The position numbers were made by a program, and so were the translations under genes. DNA of 64,000 bases from Xylophilus ampelinus (GTDB taxonomy: Bacteria > Pseudomonadota > Gammaproteobacteria > Burkholderiales > Burkholderiaceae_C). Numbering within the stretch: the stretch's first letter is position 1; each line of letters starts with the position of its first letter. The notes under the pieces are model-generated. The model had not been told where the DNA came from. It saw only the letters and a program-made list of their open reading frames with translations, and made no database searches. Location of the stretch: assembly GCF_901875635.1 (NCBI RefSeq), contig NZ_CABFMN010000073.1:62001-126000 (forward strand). Direction: 5' to 3'. This document shows, in pieces, positions 38,540 through 45,974 of the stretch.

Positions 38540-38614
38540 GGTGGTGTCCGGAGAGGTGCGCAGCGGGGCGCGGGAGGCTGGCTGACATTGTGGCGAAATG
38601 CGTGCAGAGGCGGT

Positions 38615-38659
38615 TATCGCCTCAAAGCGATTTATTGCATTTATCGCTCTGAAATGATA
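38615..38659. promoter_or_regulatory. Paired HipB operator candidates TATC-N10-GATW
   Basis: Two similar sites, TATC-N10-GATT at 38615-38632 and TATC-N10-GATA at 38642-38659, spaced 27 bp start to start. The second overlaps an AT-rich -10-like GATATT. They lie upstream of hipB, in the shared region with the aminotransferase. E. coli HipB binds TATCC-N8-GGATA, so spacing and half-sites are closely comparable. Confidence 0.6.
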
Positions 38660-38691
38660 TTTTGCAGGCATCGCGAATCCACGGTACGGCG

Positions 38692-38955
38692 ATGTCCACG
38701 AACCTGCCCCTGATCAATGCGACCCAGTTGTCGGCCCACCTCAAGTCGCTGCGCAAGGCCCAGGGCCTGACGCAGACACAACTGGGCGCTCGCATCGGGG
38801 TGAAGCAGACACGCATCGCCGACATCGAGCGCAACCCGGGCGCGATCGCGGTCGACCAGTTGCTGCAGTTGCTGCATGCGCTGGGGGCTCGCCTGGAGCT
38901 GGTGCCGCCCTCCCCGCCTGCAGTTGGGACGCCGGGCGACACCGCGGACTGGTGA
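38692..38955 (+). CDS. hipB: HipB-type antitoxin / transcriptional repressor
   Basis: 87 aa from ATG 38692 (an in-frame TTG at 38662 is less likely). Xre-type HTH: LKSLRKAQGLTQTQLGARIGVKQTRIADIERNPG, residues about 14-50, followed by a LLQLLHALGARLELV strand that usually forms the dimer interface. A disordered Pro/Gly tail ends it. In the family it binds and neutralises HipA and represses its own operon. Three nt before hipA. Confidence 0.9.
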   Translation: MSTNLPLINATQLSAHLKSLRKAQGLTQTQLGARIGVKQTRIADIERNPGAIAVDQLLQLLHALGARLELVPPSPPAVGTPGDTADW

Positions 38956-38958
38956 TCC

Positions 38959-40308
38959 ATGGCCACGCCCGCCTTGGACCTCTGGATGAATGGCGAGCAC
39001 GTCGGAACCTGGCTGCACGGCCGCACAGGCACGGCCGTGCTGCGTTACGCGGACAGCTGGGTCAAGTCGCCGCAGGCCAGGCCGCTGTCGCTGTCGCTGC
39101 CGATACCGGCCGGTGAGAAGGAGCTGCGCGGTCCGGTCGTGGACCATTACTTCGACAACCTGCTGCCCGACAGCGGCCGCATCCGCGAGCGCCTGCGCCG
39201 GCGCTTCGGCGCAGCCAGCACGACGGCACCGGATCTCCTGGCCGCCATCGGGCGCGACTGCGTGGGTGCCGTGCAGCTGCAGCCCCAGGGCCAGCCGCCT
39301 GCACCGCATGCCCGCATCGACAGCGAGGCGCTGAGCGACGACGAGGTCGCGCGTGCGCTGCGCCATGTCACCAGCGACCCCGTACTCGGCCAGGGCGGCG
39401 AGGACGCCGACGACCTGCCCATCTCTATCGCTGGTGCGCAGGAAAAGACCGCACTGCTGCGCATCGACGGGCGTTGGCACCGACCCCACGCCGCCACGCC
39501 CACCACACACATCCTGAAGCTGCCGCTCGGCCTCGTGGGCAACATGCGAGCCGACATGAGCACGTCGGTGGAGAACGAATGGCTCTGCGCCCGCATCATG
39601 GCGGCGCTGGGCTTTCCCGTCGCGGCGACGGAGATCGGTCGCTTCGGCGACCAGAAGGCCCTGGTGGTCGAGCGCTTCGACCGCCGATGGATGGCAGGCG
39701 GTCGCTGGATCGCGCGACTGCCGCAGGAGGACTTCTGCCAGGCCACCGGCACGCCGGCGCACATGAAGTACGAGAGCGACGGCGGTCCCGGCCTACGGGC
39801 CTGCCTGGCCCTGCTGGCCGCCAGCGACGACAGCCGTGCCGACAGGCTGTGTTTCGTGCTTGTCCAACTCGCTTTCTGGCTGCTGGCCGCCACCGACGGA
39901 CACGCCAAGAACTACTCCATCGCGCTGCACCGCGGCGGACGCTATGCGATGACGCCGCTGTACGACATGCTGTCGGTCTGGCCGATCGTTGGGCGCGGGC
40001 CCAGCCAGGTGCCGCTGCAGCAGGTACGACTGGCGATGGCCGTGCGCAGCAAGAACGCGCATTTCAGGCTGCTCGAACTGCAGCCTCGTCATTGGCAACT
40101 GCTGGCTACGCAGTCCGGCGTCGAGGGTACCTTCGAGCGCATGCTCGCGCTCGTGCAGTCGGTGCCCGAGGCGTTGCGTCGCGTCGAATCGCAACTGCCC
40201 GTCGACTTCCCCGAGTCGGTCTGGTTGGCGATCAGCCAAGGCATGCTTTCGCAGTGCGAACGTTTCGACGCCGGCCTCTCAATACTCGGTACCAACGACA
40301 AGAACTGA
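38959..40308 (+). CDS. hipA: HipA-type serine/threonine kinase toxin
   Basis: 449 aa. Homologues phosphorylate glutamyl-tRNA synthetase or other synthetases to induce dormancy. Intact kinase features: the flexible P-loop ISIAGAQEKTALLRI with the autophosphorylated Ser156 and Lys163, catalytic Asp313 in ATDGHAKNYSI, and metal-binding Asp336 in PLYDMLS. The N-terminal subdomain-1 (WMNGEHVGTWLHG...HYFDNLLPDS) is present, so this is a full-length single-chain HipA. Cotranscribed with hipB. All key residues are retained, so it is likely active. Confidence 0.93.
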   Translation: MATPALDLWMNGEHVGTWLHGRTGTAVLRYADSWVKSPQARPLSLSLPIPAGEKELRGPVVDHYFDNLLPDSGRIRERLRRRFGAASTTAPDLLAAIGRDCVGAVQLQPQGQPPAPHARIDSEALSDDEVARALRHVTSDPVLGQGGEDADDLPISIAGAQEKTALLRIDGRWHRPHAATPTTHILKLPLGLVGNMRADMSTSVENEWLCARIMAALGFPVAATEIGRFGDQKALVVERFDRRWMAGGRWIARLPQEDFCQATGTPAHMKYESDGGPGLRACLALLAASDDSRADRLCFVLVQLAFWLLAATDGHAKNYSIALHRGGRYAMTPLYDMLSVWPIVGRGPSQVPLQQVRLAMAVRSKNAHFRLLELQPRHWQLLATQSGVEGTFERMLALVQSVPEALRRVESQLPVDFPESVWLAISQGMLSQCERFDAGLSILGTNDKN

Positions 40309-40317
40309 CTCCCACCC

Positions 40318-40402
40318 CGATGAAAAAAGACCCCCATGCTCCCCACTCCGTGTGGTTCGCTGCCCCCCGAGGGGGCGCTTTTCATCTCGGGGCGGCCCGG
40401 CG
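40318..40402. repeat. GCCCCC/GGGGGC hairpin repeat between hipA and nth
   Basis: Contains a GCCCCC(C)GAGGGGGC hairpin at 40362-40376 followed by GCTTTTC, plausible as the hipA terminator. It is flanked by near-identical ATGAAAAAAGAC copies at 40320 and at the nth start 40403. A related CCCCCTTC/GAAGGGGG element occurs at 60379-60402. Confidence 0.65.
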
Positions 40403-41044
40403 ATGAAAAAAGACACCATCGTCCCCTTCTTCGCCACCCTGCAGGCCGCCAACCCCGCACCCAAGACCGAGCTGGAATACGCCACGCCTTTCGAGCTGCT
40501 GGCCGCAGTGCTGCTGTCGGCGCAGGCGACCGACGTGGGCGTGAACAAGGCCACGCGCAAGCTCTACCCGGTGGCGAACACGCCACAGGCCATCCTCGAC
40601 CTCGGGCTCGAAGGCCTGGAGGGCTACATCAAGACCATCGGCCTGTACCGCAGCAAGGCCAAGCACCTCATGGAGACCTGCCGCATGCTGGTCGAGCAGC
40701 ACGGCGGCGAGGTGCCGCGCACGCGCGAGGCGCTCGAAGCGCTGCCCGGCGTGGGCCGCAAGACGGCCAACGTGGTGCTCAACGTCGCCTTCGGCGAGCC
40801 CACCATCGCGGTGGACACGCACATCTTCCGCGTGAGCAACCGTACCGGGCTCGCGCCCGGCAAGACGCCGCTGGAGGTCGAACTGAAGCTGGAGAGGCGC
40901 GTGCCGAAGGAATTCGTGCAGCACGCGCACCACTGGCTGATCCTGCACGGCCGCTACGTGTGCGTGGCGCGCAAACCCAGATGCTGGGAATGCGCCGTGC
41001 ACACGATGTGCAGCTTCAAGCCCAAGACGCCGCCACCAGCCTGA
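40403..41044 (+). CDS. nth: Endonuclease III (DNA glycosylase/AP lyase)
   Basis: Base-excision repair enzyme removing oxidised pyrimidines. 213 aa from ATG 40403. The helix-hairpin-helix is LEALPGVGRKTANVVLN with catalytic Lys120; Asp138 is in AVDTHIFRVSNR. The 4Fe-4S cluster C-X6-C-X2-C-X5-C (C187, C194, C197, C203) is intact. An almost identical copy of the first codons lies 83 nt upstream across the repeat at 40318-40402. Confidence 0.96.
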   Translation: MKKDTIVPFFATLQAANPAPKTELEYATPFELLAAVLLSAQATDVGVNKATRKLYPVANTPQAILDLGLEGLEGYIKTIGLYRSKAKHLMETCRMLVEQHGGEVPRTREALEALPGVGRKTANVVLNVAFGEPTIAVDTHIFRVSNRTGLAPGKTPLEVELKLERRVPKEFVQHAHHWLILHGRYVCVARKPRCWECAVHTMCSFKPKTPPPA

Positions 41045-41107
41045 AGGAAGGCCCAGGGCGCTTGACCGGCGCCTTCGACAATGCCGGGCACACAACGAGG
41101 CCTCACG

Positions 41108-41473
41108 ATGATTCCTTCGTCCCGCTTGCGCACCGCCCTCGCGCTGTATGCCGCCGTGCTCGTCATGGCTGCGACTGCGCAGCCCGCCTGGACCCCCAGC
41201 CCGCCCAATCCCAACGCACCCTACCCTGCCGAGTCGCGCGATGCCAACGAACAGGGCACGGTGCTCCTGCGCGTACGCACCACGCCCGACGGTAAGCCCG
41301 TCGAGGTGCTGGTGCACCAGTCCAGTGGCTTTGCCCGGCTGGACCGCTCGGCACTCGAGACGGTGAAGAAGTGGCAGTTCCGGCCCACGCCGGACGACGG
41401 CACCGTGGTGTGGCGCGAAGTGCCGATCAGCTTCTTCATCACCTCGCCGCCACCGCGGCCGGTGCTCAACTAG
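41108..41473 (+). CDS. TonB C-terminal domain exported protein
   Basis: 121 aa from ATG 41108 with GAGG upstream. A signal peptide (residues 1-25) is followed by a single TonB-C domain: GTVLLRVRTTPDGKPVEVLVHQSSGFARLDRSALETVKKWQFRP. It lacks the long Pro-rich linker and membrane anchor of a classical TonB, so it is probably a soluble periplasmic TonB-C-like protein rather than an energy transducer. Its stop overlaps the convergent phosphatase gene by 8 nt. Confidence 0.8.
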   Translation: MIPSSRLRTALALYAAVLVMAATAQPAWTPSPPNPNAPYPAESRDANEQGTVLLRVRTTPDGKPVEVLVHQSSGFARLDRSALETVKKWQFRPTPDDGTVVWREVPISFFITSPPPRPVLN

Positions 41474-42065
41474 CCTCGGTTCGGCCAGCGCCGTCGGCGG
41501 GCGCTGCGTCGGCGTCGATGTCGACGCAGTGGCGGGCACCGAAGGCCATCGGCGCCGACGGCCAGTCCGCAGCGCTGGCCGGTACGCGCACGCCGCGCGC
41601 GATGAGTTCCACCGCACGCATCACGCCCGAATGCGTGACCCACGCGGCGTCGGCACCCACGGTGCGCCAGTCGTCCCAGGCGCCGGCCACGCGGGCCATG
41701 AACTGGCGCGTGCTCTCGCCGTGGCCGCCGGGCCGCGCGTCGGCGAAGTCGGCGGTCCAGGCATCGAACTCGCCGCGAGCGATGGCGCGCCAGGGCTGGC
41801 CCTCCCAGGCGCCGAAGTCCATCTCGGCCAGGCGCGGGTCGATGCGCACGGGCGGCAGGTCGGGCCGCAGCGTGGCCAGCGCCTGCGCCAGGGCGAGGCA
41901 GCGGACGAGCGGCGAACTCCATAGCGCCACGCCGGCAGGCAGTTCGGCCGCCAGCGCCGCGGCCGCCGCGTGCGTGGCCGCGTCCTCGGCGGCGTGGTCG
42001 GTGGCGCCGTAGCACAGGCCCGGCGCGCAGAGCACGGGCGCGTGGCGCTGCAGCCAGAGCTTCAT
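41466..42065 (-). CDS. Histidine phosphatase, probable alpha-ribazole-5'-phosphate phosphatase (CobC-type)
   Basis: 199 aa from ATG 42065. Catalytic LQRHAP (His8), LAEMDFGAWEGQPW and WVTHSGVMRAVE give the complete phosphoglycerate-mutase-like active site. It lies last in the cobT-serine hydrolase-cobS operon, so removal of phosphate from alpha-ribazole 5'-phosphate or adenosylcobalamin 5'-phosphate is the natural role. Its start overlaps the stop of a 20-codon reading frame (42062-42124) that itself overlaps the cobS stop. Confidence 0.85.
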   Translation of the reverse strand: MKLWLQRHAPVLCAPGLCYGATDHAAEDAATHAAAAALAAELPAGVALWSSPLVRCLALAQALATLRPDLPPVRIDPRLAEMDFGAWEGQPWRAIARGEFDAWTADFADARPGGHGESTRQFMARVAGAWDDWRTVGADAAWVTHSGVMRAVELIARGVRVPASAADWPSAPMAFGARHCVDIDADAAPADGAGRTEAS

Positions 42066-42124
42066 GCCGCTGGCGTCCTGCGGGTCGAGGGCCAGCACGG
42101 CGCGATGCGCGTGCGCTTCGTCAT
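42062..42124 (-). other. 20-codon reading frame bridging cobS and the phosphatase gene
   Basis: ATG 42124 overlaps the cobS TGA as ATGA, and its own TGA overlaps the phosphatase ATG 42065 as ATGA. The peptide MTKRTRIAPCWPSTRRTPAA is basic and unlike any family I know. It may exist only to carry terminating ribosomes from cobS to the phosphatase start. Confidence 0.35.
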
Positions 42125-42912
42125 GCCCAGGTCCAGGCCAGCACGAGGTAGATGGCCAGTTCGCACACCTGCTGCGTGGCGCCCAGGCCATCGCCGGTGA
42201 AGCCCTGCAGGCGCCGGCGGAACAGGCGGGCCATCCAGGCGCCCGCCGCCGCCACCGCCCACACCATTGCTCCTGTTTTCATAGCGCCTTGCGCAAGCAG
42301 GACGGGCGCTACAGCCGGAATCGACCAAAAAACGCCAACCACGAGCGCACCGCCGCCGATGGCGTCGGCCAGCGGCTTGGATTTGCTCGCCCCGCTCTCG
42401 CCCACGTAGGGCAGGAAGCGGATCAGGAAGAGCGGCGCCAGACGCGACAGGACGTGCCCCGCGAAAAGCCCGGCCACGACCGCCGACACGCCCTGCGCCG
42501 CAAGGGCGGCCAGCAGCGCCACCTTGAGCGCCAGCGCCAGCACCAGCGCGATGGCCCCGAAAGCGCCGATGCGCGAGTCCTTCATGATCTCCAGCGCCCG
42601 TTCGCGCTGGGCGCTGCCGCCCAGCCCGTCGGCGACGTCGGCCAGGCCGTCCTCGTGGAAGGCGCCGGTCAGCCAGACGGTGGCGACGGTGCTCAGCAGT
42701 GCTGCCGCCAGCGGCGGCAGCCCCTGCGAGGCCAGCGCGAACACGGCCGCGGCCACGCCGCCGACGATCCAGCCCACGCCCGGGAAATGCGCCGCGCTGG
42801 CACGCAGCATCTGCGGGCTGTAGCCCACCCACGCCGCCAGCCGCCCGGTGACGGGCACGCGGGTGAAGAACTGCAGCGCGAGCAGGAAGTGGCGCAATGC
42901 GTTCACGCTCAT
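42121..42912 (-). CDS. cobS: Adenosylcobinamide-GDP ribazoletransferase (cobalamin synthase)
   Basis: Integral-membrane enzyme joining AdoCbi-GDP to alpha-ribazole in the last step of B12 assembly. 263 aa from ATG 42912, with multiple hydrophobic helices. FFTRVPV, TGAFHEDGLADVADGLGG and MKDSRIGAFGAIAL are the family signatures. Residues about 195-215 are encoded by an in-frame copy of the dispersed repeat (42269-42331) in a non-conserved membrane stretch. It overlaps the upstream serine hydrolase gene by ATGA. Confidence 0.94.
   Translation of the reverse strand: MSVNALRHFLLALQFFTRVPVTGRLAAWVGYSPQMLRASAAHFPGVGWIVGGVAAAVFALASQGLPPLAAALLSTVATVWLTGAFHEDGLADVADGLGGSAQRERALEIMKDSRIGAFGAIALVLALALKVALLAALAAQGVSAVVAGLFAGHVLSRLAPLFLIRFLPYVGESGASKSKPLADAIGGGALVVGVFWSIPAVAPVLLAQGAMKTGAMVWAVAAAGAWMARLFRRRLQGFTGDGLGATQQVCELAIYLVLAWTWA
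42269..42331 (+). repeat. Dispersed palindromic repeat, copy H (inside cobS)
   Basis: Degenerate palindrome GCTCCTGTTTTCATAGC, then CTTGCGCAAGCAG and ACGGGCGCTACAGCCGG. It is antisense to cobS and in frame. The degenerate left arm suggests an older or selected copy. Confidence 0.8.
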
Positions 42913-44117
42913 TGCCTCGGTTGTGCCCTTTCCGCGTCGACCGCCTGCTGCGCGGCGCGGAAGAAGGACTCGCGCGCCGCCGCGGCCCGGGCATCCTGCG
43001 CGGACGGCCAGTCGGCGTTGAAGACGACCACCAGTTGCCGCTTGGGGTCGATGAAGATGCCCTGGCCGAAGATGCCGCGCGCACCGAAGCTGCCGTCGTC
43101 GCGGGTCCACCACTGGTAGCCGTAGCCGCTTCCGGGGCGGCCGATGTCGGCCTGCCTGGTGGTGGCGTTCGCCAGCCAGTCGTCGGGCACGATGGGCTGG
43201 CCGTTCACGCGCGCGCCCTCGAGGATGAACTGGCCGAAGCGCGCGAAGTCGCGCGGCGCCGCCTGCAGGCAGCAGCCGCTGATTTCCTGCCCGGTCTTGC
43301 TCAGCAACCAGGTGGCCGGGCGCTCCATGCCGGCGGGCTGCCACACCTTCTCCTGCAGGTACTGCGCCAGCGGCTTGCCGGTGGCGCGCGAGACGAGGAC
43401 GCCGACCAGGTTGGTCTCGCCCGTGCTGTAGTGCCAGCGCGTACCGGCCGGCGCCTCGCGCGGCAGCGTGCGCATGTAGCTGACCAGCGCGTCCACGCCC
43501 GGCTCGGGCTTGTGATTGTTGAAGCGGGCGACGTCGGAGTTCGGGTCGCGGTAGTCCTCGTTCCAGCGCACGCCCGAGGTCATGGTGAGCAATTGCCGCA
43601 CGCTCACCTCGTCGTAGGCCGAGCCCTTCATCTCCGGGATGTAGCGGCTGATCTTGTCGTCCAGGCTGTGGATGAAGCCGTCGCGCACCGCGGCGCCCGC
43701 CAGCGTGGAGGTGAAGGACTTGGCGACGGAAAAGCTGGTCCAGCGCCCGTCACCGTCGAAGCCCAGGCCGTAGCGCTCGAACCGCAGCTTGCCGCCCTGC
43801 ACGATCAACAATGCGGCGCTGCGCTGGCCGGCCATGAAGGTGTCCACGTCCACCGCCAGGGCGAGCGGTGGGCCCGGAGGCAGCAGTCGGGGCGTGGCAC
43901 CGGGCGCGATGGTGTGCCACTTGGCCAGCACCGGAATGCGGTCCATCGCCCGGAAGGCGGCGTCGCGCTGCGCCTGGGTCCAGAACAGCACGTCGCGGTT
44001 GGTGGGCAGGGCGCGCAGCAGGCCCCGCGTTTCCTTGTCCAGGTTGAAACAGAACGCGGCGGCGCCGACGGCCAGCACCGCCAGCGCGCCGAGGACGACC
44101 TTGGCGGCGATCCTCAC
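42909..44117 (-). CDS. Beta-lactamase-family serine hydrolase embedded in the cobTS operon
   Basis: 402 aa from GTG 44117 (GGAG upstream). An N-terminal membrane anchor or signal (residues about 5-24) precedes a class C/esterase-type penicillin-binding fold: FSVAKSFTS (Ser130, Lys133), HYSTGE (Tyr-Ser), and a WWTRDDGSFGARGIFGQ region. Family members are D-peptidases, esterases or amide hydrolases. It overlaps cobT by GTGA and cobS by ATGA, so it is translationally locked into the lower-ligand operon. Its role in B12 metabolism is not known to me; processing of imported corrinoids or ligands is speculation. Confidence 0.88.
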   Translation of the reverse strand: MRIAAKVVLGALAVLAVGAAAFCFNLDKETRGLLRALPTNRDVLFWTQAQRDAAFRAMDRIPVLAKWHTIAPGATPRLLPPGPPLALAVDVDTFMAGQRSAALLIVQGGKLRFERYGLGFDGDGRWTSFSVAKSFTSTLAGAAVRDGFIHSLDDKISRYIPEMKGSAYDEVSVRQLLTMTSGVRWNEDYRDPNSDVARFNNHKPEPGVDALVSYMRTLPREAPAGTRWHYSTGETNLVGVLVSRATGKPLAQYLQEKVWQPAGMERPATWLLSKTGQEISGCCLQAAPRDFARFGQFILEGARVNGQPIVPDDWLANATTRQADIGRPGSGYGYQWWTRDDGSFGARGIFGQGIFIDPKRQLVVVFNADWPSAQDARAAAARESFFRAAQQAVDAERAQPRQ

Positions 44118-45190
44118 GTGCCTGCTCCTCGAGACACGGTGGAATCACCCCCCTTGCGCGACACGCCGGCCGACTCGAAGCTCGCCATCTCGCGCAGGAT
44201 GCGGCAGGCCGACTCCAGCAGCGGCCAGGCCAGCGCCGCGCCACTGCCCTCGCCCAGGCGCATGTCCAGCTGCAGCAGCGGCGTGAGGCCCAGCGCGCGC
44301 AGCATCAGCGCGTGCCCGGGTTCGGCCGACACATGCGCCGCCACGCAGCGCTGCACCACCGCCGGCTGCAGCGCGTGGGCCACCAGCACCGCAGCGCTCG
44401 CAATGAAGCCGTCCACCACGATCACGCGCCGCTCCCGGGAGGCCTGCAGCACGGCGCCCACCAGCGTCGCGATCTCGAAGCCCCCCAACGCCGCCAGCGC
44501 GTCCAGCGGCGCGGTGGCCTGCGCATGCCGCGCCAGCACCTCGCGCAGCACCGCGCGCTTGTGGGCGCGGCCGGCAGCGTCGAGGCCGGTGCCGGCACCG
44601 GTGCAGGCGTCGATGTTCTGGCCCGCCAGGCGCGCCAGCAGCAGGGCGGCGGCCGAGCTGTTGCCGATGCCCATCTCCCCCAGCAGCAGCGCATTGCCGG
44701 GCAGCGCGCGGACGATCTCGCCGCCATTGGCGATCGCCTCGCGGCACTGGGCGGCGCTCATGGCAGGCCCGGCGAGCGCGTCGGCCGTGCCCGCGCCGAG
44801 GCGCCGCACGAGCAGGCCCGGCTGCGGCGGCAACTCGCGCGCCACGCCGCAGTCCACCACCGTGAGCGAGATGCCGTGCTGGCGCGCCAGCACACTCACC
44901 GCCGCGCCGCCGGCCAGGAAGTTCTGCACCATCTGCCCCGTCACGTCGGCCGGATAGGCCGAGACGCCGCGTGCCGTCAGGCCGTGGTCGGCGGCGCACA
45001 CCAGCATCTGGGGCTGCTCGAGCACTGGCGCCTCGGTGCCCAGGATGAGGCCGATTCGCAGCGCGAGGTCTTCCAGACGACCGAGGGCGCCGACCGGCTT
45101 GGTCTTGTTGTCGAGGGCCCGCTGCAGGCGCTGTGCCAACTCGACATCATGCAGGTCGTCGACTGGCGAAGGAAAGGACAGGTGATTCAT
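44114..45190 (-). CDS. cobT: Nicotinate-nucleotide--dimethylbenzimidazole phosphoribosyltransferase
   Basis: Makes alpha-ribazole 5'-phosphate from the lower-ligand base and NaMN. 358 aa from ATG 45190. Typical motifs: NKTKPVGALGRLEDLA, VCAADHGLTARGVSAYP, LLGEMGIGNSSAAA, and LLQLDMRLGEGSGAALA at the C-terminus (catalytic Glu). First gene of the overlapping cobT-hydrolase-cobS-phosphatase operon. Its start codon overlaps the start codon of the divergent methyltransferase (CATG). Confidence 0.95.
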   Translation of the reverse strand: MNHLSFPSPVDDLHDVELAQRLQRALDNKTKPVGALGRLEDLALRIGLILGTEAPVLEQPQMLVCAADHGLTARGVSAYPADVTGQMVQNFLAGGAAVSVLARQHGISLTVVDCGVARELPPQPGLLVRRLGAGTADALAGPAMSAAQCREAIANGGEIVRALPGNALLLGEMGIGNSSAAALLLARLAGQNIDACTGAGTGLDAAGRAHKRAVLREVLARHAQATAPLDALAALGGFEIATLVGAVLQASRERRVIVVDGFIASAAVLVAHALQPAVVQRCVAAHVSAEPGHALMLRALGLTPLLQLDMRLGEGSGAALAWPLLESACRILREMASFESAGVSRKGGDSTVSRGAGT

Positions 45191-45974
45191 GGCATTGAGC
45201 AAGCAAGGCGCGCTGCACCCGGCAGCGCAACGCGGATTCGAAAAGGAGGCGCAAGCCTATGCGCGCGGGCGGCCGGACTATCCCCAGGCGCTGTCGGACT
45301 GGCTGCTGCAGCCGGTGGGCCTCGGCCCTGGCCGCCAGGCGGCCGATGTCGGCGCCGGCACCGGCAAGTTCACGGCCTTGCTGGCACGCGCCGGCGCGCA
45401 GATCACGGCCGTGGAGCCTGTGGACGCCATGCGTGCGCAGATCGCTGCGCTGGGCCTGGACGGCGTGAGCGCCCTGCCCGGCACGGCGCAGGCCATGCCC
45501 TTGGCCGACACCGCGCTCGACGCCGTGGTCTGCGCACAGGCCTTCCACTGGTTCGCAGGCCGCGAGGCGCTGGACGAGTTCCACCGCGTACTGCGGCCCG
45601 GCGGCCGGCTCGCCCTGGTGTGGAACGTGCGCGACGAGTCGGTGGACTGGGTCGCTGCACTCACCGCGATCATCACGCCCCATGAAGGCGACGCGCCCCG
45701 CTTCCACAAGGGCGACTGGCGGCATGCCTTCCCGCATCCGGGCTTCGGCCCGTTGATCGAAACGTCCTTCGCCCATGCGCACGTGGGCCCGCCGCAGCAG
45801 GTGATCGTCGACCGCTTCATGTCGGTGAGCTTCATCGCCGCACTGCCCGACGTGCCGCGCGACGCCGTGCGGCGCGACATCGAGACGCTGGTCGCCACGC
45901 ACCCGGCGCTGCGCGGCCGGGAGACGGTGCGCTTCCCCTACACCACGCTGGCCTGCCACTGCGTGCGTCACTGA
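45189..45974 (+). CDS. Class I SAM-dependent methyltransferase
   Basis: 261 aa. HPAAQRGFEKEAQAYARGRPDYP precedes the SAM-binding motif AADVGAGTGKFTALLAR (residues about 50-66), then AVEPVDAMR and the FHWFAG motif of the UbiE/TAM-like subgroup. The substrate is not predictable. AGGAAAGGACAGG upstream supports ATG 45189. It is divergent from cobT (overlapping start codons) and convergent with cobQ (7-nt overlap). It may be a cobalamin-cluster passenger. Confidence 0.85.
   Translation: MALSKQGALHPAAQRGFEKEAQAYARGRPDYPQALSDWLLQPVGLGPGRQAADVGAGTGKFTALLARAGAQITAVEPVDAMRAQIAALGLDGVSALPGTAQAMPLADTALDAVVCAQAFHWFAGREALDEFHRVLRPGGRLALVWNVRDESVDWVAALTAIITPHEGDAPRFHKGDWRHAFPHPGFGPLIETSFAHAHVGPPQQVIVDRFMSVSFIAALPDVPRDAVRRDIETLVATHPALRGRETVRFPYTTLACHCVRH

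Noticed and set aside
42909..44117. Antibiotic-resistance beta-lactamase
   Set aside because: SxxK and YST motifs fit the broad serine-hydrolase/esterase family, and its position inside the cobTS operon gives no support for a resistance role.
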